IMG/VR virus record: IMGVR_UViG_3300037452_000114
Span: 1-36,310 of that record
DNA length: 36,310 bases
Reading direction: 5' to 3' (one strand)
From: a virus
A program made the position numbers and the translations under genes. Under the pieces are notes generated by a model. That model saw only the letters and a program-made list of their open reading frames with translations, had not been told where the DNA came from and did not search any database. Below, piece after piece: positions 21,650-29,009 of this stretch. Positions within the stretch are counted from its first letter, which is position 1. The number at the start of each line of letters is the position of its first letter.

Positions 21650-24064
21650 TTAATCTGCCATACAAATTACTTTCAAAACATCGTTTGCCACAAATGCTGC
21701 GGGCGCTGTGACATCGCTAAAATTTGTAATTGTCACAGATGTGGTGCTCTCTGCCCCTGTTTGTCTTTGCATGGAAACAGTTGTTGATTGCGTAGTGATG
21801 TCACTTGCCGCGCAATTCCATCCCGTTGTGGCTGCTGGCATGGTGACTGTGCAGGCCGAACCTGGCGTTGTGCCGACGCCAATCTTGAATGCTGCCGTTC
21901 CGTTGTTGGCAGTAATAGAAGCAGCAGCGCCGCCACATCCTCCAGCGGCAATTGTTGGTGCGGTAAGTGAAATAAGTTTATTTCCATTCGCATTCGCGAG
22001 GCTGTCAGTGAAAAACAATTGAAATCCGGCAGTAATGTTACCGCTAGTGGTAAGTGAGCCAGCACTGTTTACTTTGAGTAAGGAAGCTCCTCCATTTGCA
22101 TGGAAATCTATGAAGTTTCCACCAAATCCACTAACTGAATTGATACCCATATAAGTACCTGATGTGTTCCAAGTTGCAGGAGCCGCCCCTCCATTTTGAT
22201 AAAACAACGGCGTTGACGTTGTTCCCGTCCCAGAGAACGGCGTGCCGGTCATATTCAATGCCGGCAATGACGCCGCCCCAGCCACCGGCAACGTAAGGTA
22301 TCCGGCCGGCTGTATGTTCCCTACTTTATCCACAGTGAATTGGCTGGTACCCCCCACAAGTAAATTCATCAACAATGATCCAGCAGCCGAAGATGTGTTC
22401 GTGACATTCTCCACGATGCCCTGGCCAGTAAGCCCCGCATTGTTCCACGTGGTTTCGACCTGCAAGGCCGGAAAAGCTACTGTACCTGTCACAGAGCCTT
22501 GGACGATTTCCAATGGTGTAGATGTGGATGCCGTAGCCGTGGAAAGTGAAACCAACGCCTGATTTGCCAGGAAGCCAGTCAGTGTGCCACCTGTGGCTGC
22601 CGAGGTTTCTCCAAACGCCATCCCATCCTGCGCATCGGTAGTTTGTGCCCAGTTCCAAGTCTGAGGATTGTTGCCGTTGGCGATGGTGTTCGATCCCGTC
22701 GCCGCCGTGATCGCGGATAGCGCCGCTCCTGAACTGCACGCTTGAAAATTCACAGGAGCCACGGCTGCGGACACCGTTCCGATCACCATACACTGCCCGG
22801 TGGTGGGCGCAGTGCTAGAAAACTGCAGGGCGTAGGCCGTGAACGCCGCTGTAGACGGACCCATGATGTTGAACGTGTTCGCCGCTGGCGTTACAGCCGT
22901 GGTGTTGCCAACAAGTGAGATATTTCCAGGGTGGACGCCATCAGGCCCAGTTCTGATGCCGCCAGCGCCCGTATAGGACAAGAGCGTGCCATTGTCTACC
23001 AGAAGCGTGTCCCAAGTGGATTGGCAGCTTCCTCCAGATGGGGCTGCGGACTTCAGAAATGTGCCATCCGTTGCCGATGTCGTGGGCAGAAGGATCGTGC
23101 AGGGAGTTCCGGCGACGGCCGCTATTCCGATGGCCGCAGCACCTGAAGTAGCCCCATTCATCGTTAAAGTGTCCGAAGTAAAGACGAAATTTCCGAAACC
23201 TGCGCCAGACTGCAGAATCGTAACAGATTGATCCGCCGCGCAAGTGGTACAAGTGGCTGAAATAAACGGAGTCCCATGTATGTTAAGATCAAACGTGTCT
23301 GCGCCCGCCGCTGCCGGTCCGAAAAAATGCGTTACTGCAGAAGAAACGCGAATGTCTAAATTCCCAGCTATTCCGCCGCCTACATAAATATCTTGCGTGC
23401 CGGCTACATCGGTAAACTGAAAATCAGCGCTGCCACTGATGGTGTTCGGCGCTGATCCTACAGCGATTTGACCAGATGCGATGCTTCCGGCGATCGTAGC
23501 CGAGCTGGTGTTGCACGTGGGGCAGGAAAGGGTTCCCGTGGCGATGATTGGATTGGGCGTTGCCACGATGGGGGACGTGGCCGAGATGCTGGTGACAGTG
23601 CCCGATCCGCTGCCGGCGAAATTGGTCATCTTTGGCGCCAAAGCGTTCAACGAAGTACTGATATCGACGGGAGAACTACCGCTGATCGTGGTACCCGTAC
23701 TGGTAAAAGTGAAGGTCTGCCCGCCGGTGCCTAGGGGAGCCTCGATCCCGCCTTGAGGGGAATTGATAGTGATCCGCCATTGCGGGCTGCCGGGAGTGAT
23801 CATAGTCACATCGCCAAAATTGGCGATGAATTTCCCTGTCGAATCGAGCGTCACCGGGCCAACTTGCCCGGAATACGGCGCGCCATTCAGCGTGTATCCG
23901 CCCGATGCGCCAGGTACTAGGACCGCGCTCATGGTCCCGCCTGCGTAGGGGATGCCGTTAGAGTCATGAACTGTGGCCGTCACGGTTGTAAATTGGGCGT
24001 GCGCAGCGGGAACAAAAAGAAACGCCCCGGCGACCGCCAGGGCGACACCGAAAAATTTTCGCAT
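21650..24064 (-). CDS. Large exported fibre-like protein
   Basis: 804 aa from ATG 24064, with GGAGGG directly upstream (an earlier ATG at 24118 has no ribosome site and overlaps the previous gene). Signal peptide FFGVALAVAGAFLFVPAAHA, then AQFTTVTATVHDSNGIPYAGG, a start typical of Acidobacteriota exported proteins. The rest is Gly/Ser/Thr/Ala-rich and repetitive, with fibre-like pieces (GSGTVTSISATSPIVATPNP) and a C-terminal domain (SITANNGTAAFKIGVGTTPG) that recurs in similar proteins. Probably a receptor-binding fibre or surface protein. A Sec signal on a phage fibre is unusual. Confidence 0.75.
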   Translation of the reverse strand: MRKFFGVALAVAGAFLFVPAAHAQFTTVTATVHDSNGIPYAGGTMSAVLVPGASGGYTLNGAPYSGQVGPVTLDSTGKFIANFGDVTMITPGSPQWRITINSPQGGIEAPLGTGGQTFTFTSTGTTISGSSPVDISTSLNALAPKMTNFAGSGSGTVTSISATSPIVATPNPIIATGTLSCPTCNTSSATIAGSIASGQIAVGSAPNTISGSADFQFTDVAGTQDIYVGGGIAGNLDIRVSSAVTHFFGPAAAGADTFDLNIHGTPFISATCTTCAADQSVTILQSGAGFGNFVFTSDTLTMNGATSGAAAIGIAAVAGTPCTILLPTTSATDGTFLKSAAPSGGSCQSTWDTLLVDNGTLLSYTGAGGIRTGPDGVHPGNISLVGNTTAVTPAANTFNIMGPSTAAFTAYALQFSSTAPTTGQCMVIGTVSAAVAPVNFQACSSGAALSAITAATGSNTIANGNNPQTWNWAQTTDAQDGMAFGETSAATGGTLTGFLANQALVSLSTATASTSTPLEIVQGSVTGTVAFPALQVETTWNNAGLTGQGIVENVTNTSSAAGSLLMNLLVGGTSQFTVDKVGNIQPAGYLTLPVAGAASLPALNMTGTPFSGTGTTSTPLFYQNGGAAPATWNTSGTYMGINSVSGFGGNFIDFHANGGASLLKVNSAGSLTTSGNITAGFQLFFTDSLANANGNKLISLTAPTIAAGGCGGAAASITANNGTAAFKIGVGTTPGSACTVTMPAATTGWNCAASDITTQSTTVSMQRQTGAESTTSVTITNFSDVTAPAAFVANDVLKVICMAD

Positions 24065-24073
24065 TTTCCCTCC

Positions 24074-24092
24074 GACGCACTCCCTGTGCGTC
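24074..24092 (-). promoter_or_regulatory. Leader hairpin, GUGCG family, copy 1
   Basis: A perfect 7-bp stem GACGCAC/GTGCGTC with a 5-nt loop (RNA loop AGGGA), then GGAGGG and ATG 24064. It lies in the 40-bp gap between the two large exported-protein genes. Confidence 0.65.
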
Positions 24093-24104
24093 CTCTTCCC
24101 TTCC

Positions 24105-25259
24105 CTACTGGAATCCAACGGTCAAATCCATCGCCGCGCTGGCCTTCACGCAAATCCCGTTTGTAAAAAATACGTCATAAATTTCTGGCGCGGCTGGAAA
24201 CGTAGCCGTTGCCGTGATAACCGAAACCACGTTCGTCGATGGAGTAGCGGTGCAAGCTGCGATTCCTAAGTCGAAAAGCGTCACCGTCCCAACCGCTGGA
24301 GTGCCGATCACTACGGTATGGACTAGCCCAGGTGTCGCTTTGACGGCCGTCGCAGTAGTGCCGGTGATATGGAAGTAACTTCCGAGAACTGGATTCGTCA
24401 ATCCCGGCGGAAAGAAAAGATAATCCAGGGCAGCCGATCCAGCTCCCGTAGTTCCGGCGGTGTAGATGACTTGAATCAGTCCGCACGGAAAACCGCCCAC
24501 TGAAAAAGTCTGTATAGCCGTTGAATTCGCGATGTTATAGGTTTCCGCCGTGTAGGTGTTATTTACTCCGTTGGCCACGCAATTCACGGCGATCGTCGAT
24601 CCGGCAATCGCTGCTGTGGTGTACTGGAAAACCAGACTTCCGTTCGTAGTTCCAAACGGAGGAACGATAAACTGACTAGTGAACGAAGTTCCTTCGTTCT
24701 GGCCGGCAAAAATAGGTTTATCGACTTGCGCGCTCAGATACGTTCCCGCGTTCACATTGGAAATCGCTTGCCCGCCGCTGTAACTCAACGTGAAAGTTCC
24801 GCCGGAACAAAGCACCACGACTTGAACTGTCGGGAAATAGCCGGTGCCTGTGACGCTGGGAGACGCTCCGGAAACGCCCGATCCAAAGGCCACATCCGAA
24901 ATGGTGAAAAGGTTCCCGGAGTTATCGATTCCCTGAATTTTCATGTTCAGGAACGTATTCACGTTACTTAAGGCGATGGTTGCGTAGTGCTGCGTTTGAT
25001 TTCGATTGTTCACCGGAAAGATTTGCGCGACTCCGGTGCAAGCTGTGGCAGTTGCTAGCGTTTGTTGAATAGGGACGAGAGACACCGGAGCCTGAGCCTT
25101 GGCCGACGCTGCGGCGAGCGCGCAAAGGATGAAAACCGTCAGCTTGGCCAGGCGCTTTTTCAGCGAGGGAAGGAATTGCTTCGGCGTTTTCCTGTTGGCG
25201 ATGGCCTTACGTAAACCTTGAATCTGTTTAGCCTTCGGAATGTTCATCTTTCGAGCCAT
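24105..25259 (-). CDS. Exported beta-rich protein, possible spike
   Basis: 384 aa; ATG immediately follows the previous TAA. The basic N-terminus (KAKQIQGLRKAIANRK) is followed by a hydrophobic export segment (LTVFILCALAAASAKAQ, about 39-55), an unusually long n-region for a signal peptide. The mature part is Thr/Gly/Val-rich beta sequence with scattered cysteines. Placed between capsid-like and fibre-like genes; a virion-surface or spike protein is plausible. No family recognised. Confidence 0.7.
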   Translation of the reverse strand: MARKMNIPKAKQIQGLRKAIANRKTPKQFLPSLKKRLAKLTVFILCALAAASAKAQAPVSLVPIQQTLATATACTGVAQIFPVNNRNQTQHYATIALSNVNTFLNMKIQGIDNSGNLFTISDVAFGSGVSGASPSVTGTGYFPTVQVVVLCSGGTFTLSYSGGQAISNVNAGTYLSAQVDKPIFAGQNEGTSFTSQFIVPPFGTTNGSLVFQYTTAAIAGSTIAVNCVANGVNNTYTAETYNIANSTAIQTFSVGGFPCGLIQVIYTAGTTGAGSAALDYLFFPPGLTNPVLGSYFHITGTTATAVKATPGLVHTVVIGTPAVGTVTLFDLGIAACTATPSTNVVSVITATATFPAAPEIYDVFFTNGICVKASAAMDLTVGFQ

Positions 25260-25418
25260 TTACTTTTTCTCCGGTGGAGTGCCGTGCGTCACGTTGACCA
25301 CCACATACGGTTTCACGTCCAGCACTAGAATTTCCTTGCACTCAAGGCACTGATAGAGGTTCGTATGGTCAATGGGATCCTCCAGGCGCGAGAGATGATT
25401 GTGAATGCACTCTTCCAT
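25260..25418 (-). CDS. 52-aa Cys/His small protein
   Basis: Starts at ATG 25418 with AGGCGG upstream, eight bases after the previous stop; its TAA directly abuts the next ATG. Residues C4, H6, H8 and CLEC (24-27) suggest one zinc site. The remainder is a compact beta segment (EILVLDVKPYVVVNV). Good spacing on both sides supports it. Function unknown. Confidence 0.7.
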   Translation of the reverse strand: MEECIHNHLSRLEDPIDHTNLYQCLECKEILVLDVKPYVVVNVTHGTPPEKK

Positions 25419-25425
25419 CGGCCGC

Positions 25426-26139
25426 CTACCACGCTACCGGATTGTCCGACGCGTCGAATTGATCGTCCCAGGTGCGCGGATAGAAATAGCCGCTCAGAAG
25501 CGCGCCGGCATTCACGCCGGTAGGCAAAGCGTTGTTGCGCACTACCCACTGAATTACGTCGTTTTCAAAAATGCGAATGCCGGAAATACGCGAGGGATTA
25601 TTGATCAGCCCGAGCGAGGCCAGCACTTTTTCGTAATTTCTTTCCGCGTTGCCGCCGGTATACACGCCCGCCGGTGGATTGCGGACGATCTGCCACACGG
25701 CATCCCCAGAGAAATCCGCCCAAGCGCCGCCCACGATCACGTTGGCAATCCACTTGATCACGCCGTTTCTGCCCGGCGGACAGGTCACTTGGGCGACTAC
25801 CGTAAAAACCGTGGCGCTGATGGCCGGAAGCGCCACGCCTGCCGTGTTGCGAAACGATTCCGAATCCGGCGGCTCGATCAGCCAGGGCGCGGAAATCAGC
25901 CGCGTGGCGCGCTGGATTTGCTGCAAGACGCTTTGCGTATCTTGAATCGCGGCGATGGTGGGATCGGTCGAAACCGGCTCCGTGGGCGGCGGGCGCAGGA
26001 TCAACTTCGGCGCCATGCTGCGATCTGCGTGCAGCTTGTAGGGCCAGGTCGATCCCCGAATGGACGATGCGGCCGCGTCCGTGATGTTCGGTTGTCCCGA
26101 CGCTTCCGAAGGTCCGGTGTCTAGTTTGTCATACGCCAT
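25426..26139 (-). CDS. Beta-rich virion-type protein
   Basis: 237 aa from ATG 26139 (GTG 26157 also possible). The N-terminal 90 residues are Pro-rich and extended. From residue about 95 the pattern is a beta-sandwich: TVFTVVAQVTCPPGRNGVIKW, ANVIVGGAW, WQIVRN, IRIFENDVIQWVVRNNA, ending AGALLSGYFYPR. This strand rhythm is what I would expect of a jelly-roll or spike domain. Flanked by other beta-rich genes, so a capsid, vertex or spike component is likely; unproven. Confidence 0.7.
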   Translation of the reverse strand: MAYDKLDTGPSEASGQPNITDAAASSIRGSTWPYKLHADRSMAPKLILRPPPTEPVSTDPTIAAIQDTQSVLQQIQRATRLISAPWLIEPPDSESFRNTAGVALPAISATVFTVVAQVTCPPGRNGVIKWIANVIVGGAWADFSGDAVWQIVRNPPAGVYTGGNAERNYEKVLASLGLINNPSRISGIRIFENDVIQWVVRNNALPTGVNAGALLSGYFYPRTWDDQFDASDNPVAW

Positions 26140-26263
26140 CGGGGTTTCCCCAATCACTTTGGTTGAAGCATTTCGGGCACGAACTTTCTAAAACCAATCC
26201 AGGGAGCCATCGCCATTTGCGATGGACAATCAAGCACCAAAAGAATCTGAACCAGAGTTTCAT
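26129..26263 (-). CDS. Possible 44-aa zinc-knuckle protein
   Basis: ATG 26263 to TGA 26129, overlapping the start of the next gene by 11 bases. A Trp/Arg-rich N-terminus (MKLWFRFFWCLIVHRKWRW) is followed by CPKC. The start codon is at the edge of a heptamer array and lacks a good Shine-Dalgarno. Confidence 0.35.
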   Translation of the reverse strand: MKLWFRFFWCLIVHRKWRWLPGLVLESSCPKCFNQSDWGNPDGV

Positions 26264-26293
26264 TAGTCACCAATCACTAATCACCAGCCACTG
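26263..26293 (-). repeat. GTGRYTN heptamer array
   Basis: Minus-strand GTGGCTG GTGATTA GTGATTG GTGACTA, running directly into ATG 26263. Confidence 0.75.
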
Positions 26294-26298
26294 TCTTT

Positions 26299-26802
26299 TC
26301 ACTGCCTCCACCACGTCGAATATCCGAACATGCACAGGTCCACGATGTTAGTGGTGCTGCCGCTGAGATTTTGAATCTTGCAGACTACCGGCGAACCCGC
26401 GGCGATGAAGTGCGGGATGCGCACTAGGCCGGGCTCTTGGGCGATGGGCGCGAAATTGGATTGATTCTGCCCGTACTTGGAATATTTGTAGGCGCCTTCC
26501 TCTTCGGTGATCTGAAAGCGGAAGCTGCCTTGATTGCCGATGCTGGCCACAGACGCGCGGCCCATTACGGCCACGAGCCAAAAATCCTCCGTCACCGTGA
26601 TGCGCGTCAAATCAGTTTGCCCAGCAGTGAGCGACAATTCCGGGAATTGGTACCAGAATAAATGCGCGCTGTGCAGGGAGAGCCTCACCCACTGCGGCAG
26701 CGTCCACGCCGCCGACGCCAACTTCCGGCGATTCTGCCAGGCGCCCAGCGTGGGATTCATCGGCGCGCCCGGCACTCGTCCTTGTATCCACGGGTTGATC
26801 AT
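26299..26802 (-). CDS. Candidate single jelly-roll capsid or spike protein A
   Basis: 167 aa. A basic helical N-terminus (about 1-45) is followed by about eight short strands: LFWYQFPELSLT, RITVTEDFWLVAVMGRAS, SFRFQITEEE, LVRIPHFIAAGSPVVCKIQN, TNIVDLCMFGYSTWW. The motif order (early V-x-x-D-F-W-L, late 'x-N-x-V-x-L-x-x-F-G-Y') is shared with the next upstream gene (26867-27352), suggesting paralogy. A pair of single jelly-roll proteins is the capsid plan of P23-77-type phages; that parallel is inference. A hairpin sits six bases before the start codon. Confidence 0.7.
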   Translation of the reverse strand: MINPWIQGRVPGAPMNPTLGAWQNRRKLASAAWTLPQWVRLSLHSAHLFWYQFPELSLTAGQTDLTRITVTEDFWLVAVMGRASVASIGNQGSFRFQITEEEGAYKYSKYGQNQSNFAPIAQEPGLVRIPHFIAAGSPVVCKIQNLSGSTTNIVDLCMFGYSTWWRQ

Positions 26803-26808
26803 TTTCTG

Positions 26809-26829
26809 TCGCGCACTCTATGTGCGCGA
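26809..26829 (-). promoter_or_regulatory. Leader hairpin, GUGCG family, copy 2
   Basis: A perfect 8-bp stem TCGCGCAC/GTGCGCGA, RNA loop AUAGA, six bases before ATG 26802. A 20-bp core is identical to the copy at 27362. No Shine-Dalgarno fits between hairpin and ATG. Confidence 0.75.
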
Positions 26830-26842
26830 TTCCGCCTTTCAC

Positions 26843-26872
26843 AAATTACGAATCACTACTCACGAATCACGA
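26843..26872 (-). repeat. GTGRYTN heptamer array
   Basis: Minus-strand GTGATTC GTGAGTA GTGATTC GTAATTT, spanning the end of the upstream gene and the gap before the hairpin. Confidence 0.7.
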
Positions 26873-27352
26873 TGGAGAAGGCAACGCTCCGAGCTGCGCG
26901 GCCATCGCTGCCGGGTACAGTTTGTAGCCCCAGAAATCCACTTGCACGGTGTTCGCCGTGCCGCTCGTGTCAATCGTCGTGACCTTGTACGAGCGCTTTT
27001 TGGGCATGAGTTGAGGAATCAGTCCCGCCGGGAACGGCAGTTGCGCCGTGCCTACGAAATTGTCGAAATTCACCGGAGCGCTCTGCCAGGCCAGGCCGCC
27101 CGCGCCGCCTTCCGTCACTTGAATGCTGAGGGCGTTGCTGGTGCGGCTGCCGATCAGCATCAAAAGCTGGAAATCGGCATCGCTGTCAATCTGGAACGAT
27201 TGCGCCTGCGTGTCGTTCCCGGCGTGCGTCAGATTGACGATGTAGTGAAACAATTTGGCGATGTAAAGCTGGCCGCCCAGTTCCATGATTTGCGGATCGG
27301 CTTGCAGCGCATTCATTTGATCCTGCGTGAGTGCCGGCACTTGCGAACTCAT
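26867..27352 (-). CDS. Candidate single jelly-roll capsid or spike protein B
   Basis: 161 aa. A helical N-terminus (TQDQMNALQADPQIM) precedes a beta-rich domain: FQIDSDADFQLLMLIGSRTS, LSIQVTEGGAGG, an NFDNFVGTAQLPFPAGL turn, YKVTTIDTSG and NTVQVDFWGYKLYP. The pattern 'D-F-x-L-L ... G-T-A-x-x-P-F ... S-G-x-A-N-x-V-x-x-x-F-x-G-Y' recurs in small structural-looking phage proteins I have seen, and parallels protein A. A capsid, vertex or spike role is likely, but the fold needs confirmation. Confidence 0.7.
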   Translation of the reverse strand: MSSQVPALTQDQMNALQADPQIMELGGQLYIAKLFHYIVNLTHAGNDTQAQSFQIDSDADFQLLMLIGSRTSNALSIQVTEGGAGGLAWQSAPVNFDNFVGTAQLPFPAGLIPQLMPKKRSYKVTTIDTSGTANTVQVDFWGYKLYPAAMAAQLGALPSPS

Positions 27353-27361
27353 GTTTTTTAA

Positions 27362-27381
27362 TCGCGCACTCTATGTGCGCG
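27362..27381 (-). promoter_or_regulatory. Leader hairpin, GUGCG family, copy 3
   Basis: Stem CGCGCAC/GTGCGCG, RNA loop AUAGA, nine bases before ATG 27352; the intervening TTAAAAAAC contains no Shine-Dalgarno. The rest of the gap up to 27509 is GC-rich with further weak inverted repeats and no gene. Confidence 0.75.
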
Positions 27382-27509
27382 CCTCGCGGCCTCTTGGGCC
27401 GTTCCCCGCCATCCAGCGTACTGCGTGCGGGCCGCCACGCCTTCGCGTCTACGGCCCGCGATCGAGTTGTTCCGGCATCCGCGCATCGAATGTCGGAGGT
27501 CCGCACGCG

Positions 27510-28274
27510 CTACAGAACGGCTCGTGCCTTCTGCCCTTCCAGATACACCCACGCGTTGATGCCCGTGCCGATGGGCACGGTATTGTTGGCGTTGGTGGTG
27601 AAGCCCGTGGCTTGCGCCCAGGCCGCCAGCGTGGGATCGACTTCCACTTTGAACGCCTGTTGCTGGGCGATCAAAATGCCGTCGATTTCCGGGAACTGGT
27701 CGACGCCGGGAGTGCCTGGGCATCCGGGGTCCGTCAAGCGGAATCCCTGGTGCTCGTTGGGCAACCCGTTGCCTACCGGCCCGATGATGGTGTTGGCCGC
27801 CGTGGCGCCGAATTGCTGCGCCCAGATGCCGCCGCCCGCCGGAAGTTTTAGGAAGTGCGCGACCACGAAGAACGATTTCGTGGAGATGAAAAAGTTCACG
27901 ATGGTCTGGCTTCCGAACTTGATGGCGTCCGTCTGGTTGCACAGATTGTCCAACACGCAGGTGATCCCGCGAACGAGCATCCGTTCGGGGGCCTGCAACT
28001 GGTTCGGCTGCACCATGCTGGTCATCTGCAGGGTTTTCGCTACCGTGGCGCCGCCGGTGATGGTGAAATTGTTGTTCTGTACGATCGAGAACAGCGTTTG
28101 CTTCACTACCGCCGTGGAAACCGCCACGCCGTAATAATCCCATTCCGGCTGAACCACGAAATCTCCCAGCCCTGCCGCCAGCATGTTTTTCAAGCGGAAG
28201 CGGGGCCGGCCGATTTCATGCGCCGAAATTTCCGGCAAATGAGCGAATCTCTTTACCTTGCTAAGAAGTTGCAT
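27510..28274 (-). CDS. Candidate major capsid protein, beta-rich
   Basis: 254 aa with AGGAG before ATG. After a basic N-terminus come regularly spaced strands: TLFSIVQNNNFTIT, LQMTSMVQPNQL, ERMLVRGITCVLDN, QTIVNFFISTKSFFVVAHFL then KLPAGGG, a variable loop, AFKVEVDP and a final INAWVYLEGQKARAVL. The 'P-E-R-M-L-V-R-x-I ... F-x-I ... L-P-A-G-G' run recalls putative jelly-roll capsid proteins of unclassified phages. It is the largest non-exported beta protein in the structural cluster. Assignment is tentative; a minor capsid role is the main alternative. Confidence 0.65.
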   Translation of the reverse strand: MQLLSKVKRFAHLPEISAHEIGRPRFRLKNMLAAGLGDFVVQPEWDYYGVAVSTAVVKQTLFSIVQNNNFTITGGATVAKTLQMTSMVQPNQLQAPERMLVRGITCVLDNLCNQTDAIKFGSQTIVNFFISTKSFFVVAHFLKLPAGGGIWAQQFGATAANTIIGPVGNGLPNEHQGFRLTDPGCPGTPGVDQFPEIDGILIAQQQAFKVEVDPTLAAWAQATGFTTNANNTVPIGTGINAWVYLEGQKARAVL

Positions 28275-28328
28275 TTTGCGATTCTCCTTTCTCCGGCTCG
28301 CAGGCTTCGCAGCTCGGATGTTTGCCAG

Positions 28329-28356
28329 CCGCTAATCACTAGCCGCTAGCCACTGC
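28329..28356 (-). repeat. GTGRYTN heptamer array
   Basis: Minus-strand GTGGCTA GCGGCTA GTGATTA GCGGCTG, between the stop of the His-rich protein and the capsid-candidate leader. Confidence 0.7.
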
Positions 28357-28357
28357 C

Positions 28358-28858
28358 TTACGCCACATACTTCGAATACGCGCGGCGCGGTCCAAGCATG
28401 CCCATCGCTGCGGCCGCCGCGGGTGTTACCGCTGCGCCCTTGGATGGCCCGGTCTTGGAAGCGGACGCGGCGATCGCCGGCGCGCCCGGCGAATACGCCG
28501 GCGTCGGGATCGTGAAGTTGAGCGGGCCGTACTGGCCGAGCGAAGCGGTGAGCAGCGTTTTGCCCGTGACGATGGTGATCGCGCGGGAAACGGCTTGCAC
28601 CGATCCGCCGATGAGCACGCCTTCCGAAAGGTCGTTGGACATGCCTTTCAAAAGATACGCCCCGCCGAATCCGACCACGAGCGCCATGCCCACGCCGGCC
28701 CATCCCGTATTGAGGCTCGGGGAGACCATGTTGGGAATGGCGGACGCGGCGATCGCGCCGCCCAAAGCGCCGGCAACCTTCACCGCGAGTTGATTGATGC
28801 TGCCCGCGGCAAAGGGATTGCGGCGCCGATGGTGACGATGATGATGATGTCTTGCCAT
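28358..28858 (-). CDS. His/Arg-rich membrane protein of the virion cluster
   Basis: 166 aa from ATG 28858, with a perfect AAGGAGG. It opens MARHHHHRHHRRRNPF, a natural poly-His/Arg tract suited to binding nucleic acid or metal. Then a hydrophobic Gly/Ala-rich helix pair (LAVKVAGALGGAIAASAIP, NTGWAGVGMALVVGFGGAYL) and a third amphipathic segment; the last third is Pro/Ala-rich. An RRRNP N-terminus followed by an NTGW-[AM]-G motif and membrane helices recurs, as I remember it, in metagenomic phage proteins. It could link the genome to an internal membrane. Function unproven. Confidence 0.75.
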   Translation of the reverse strand: MARHHHHRHHRRRNPFAAGSINQLAVKVAGALGGAIAASAIPNMVSPSLNTGWAGVGMALVVGFGGAYLLKGMSNDLSEGVLIGGSVQAVSRAITIVTGKTLLTASLGQYGPLNFTIPTPAYSPGAPAIAASASKTGPSKGAAVTPAAAAAMGMLGPRRAYSKYVA

Positions 28859-28957
28859 AAAAAATCCTCCTTCCCCGCCGTTGTGGGTTCTTCCCGCGTG
28901 ACGCCGGCGCGCGTCATACGTCGGATTGACGAGCCGAACGATCATCTTTTATTTCGC

Positions 28958-29002
28958 AAAAAGCGCCCCGGTTTCACGACGCACTCGCCGTGCGAGCCGG
29001 GG
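28958..29002 (-). terminator. Hairpin with T-run, possible late-operon attenuator
   Basis: Outer stem CCCCGG/CCGGGG encloses an inner CGCAC-tcgcc-GTGCG stem of the same type as the GUGCG leader hairpins. On the minus strand it is followed by CGC and five T. It lies just after the stop at 29010, about 100 bases before the next gene, so it may partly terminate or set expression ahead of the capsid genes. Confidence 0.6.
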
Positions 29003-29009
29003 ACTTTTG

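Noticed and set aside
19784-24064. Tailspike and tail fibre of a tailed phage
   Set aside because: No tail tube, tape measure, baseplate, portal or terminase gene is visible, and these proteins carry export signals; receptor binding remains possible in another virion type.
25405-26124. Open frame of 239 codons on the plus strand
   Set aside because: Antisense to the beta-rich protein at 25426-26139; Arg-rich, no ribosome site, no recognisable domain.
27358-28143. 261-codon minus-strand frame overlapping the capsid candidate
   Set aside because: Different frame from the 254-aa gene, low-complexity Arg/Gly/His-rich sequence; the other frame has a good Shine-Dalgarno and a natural composition.
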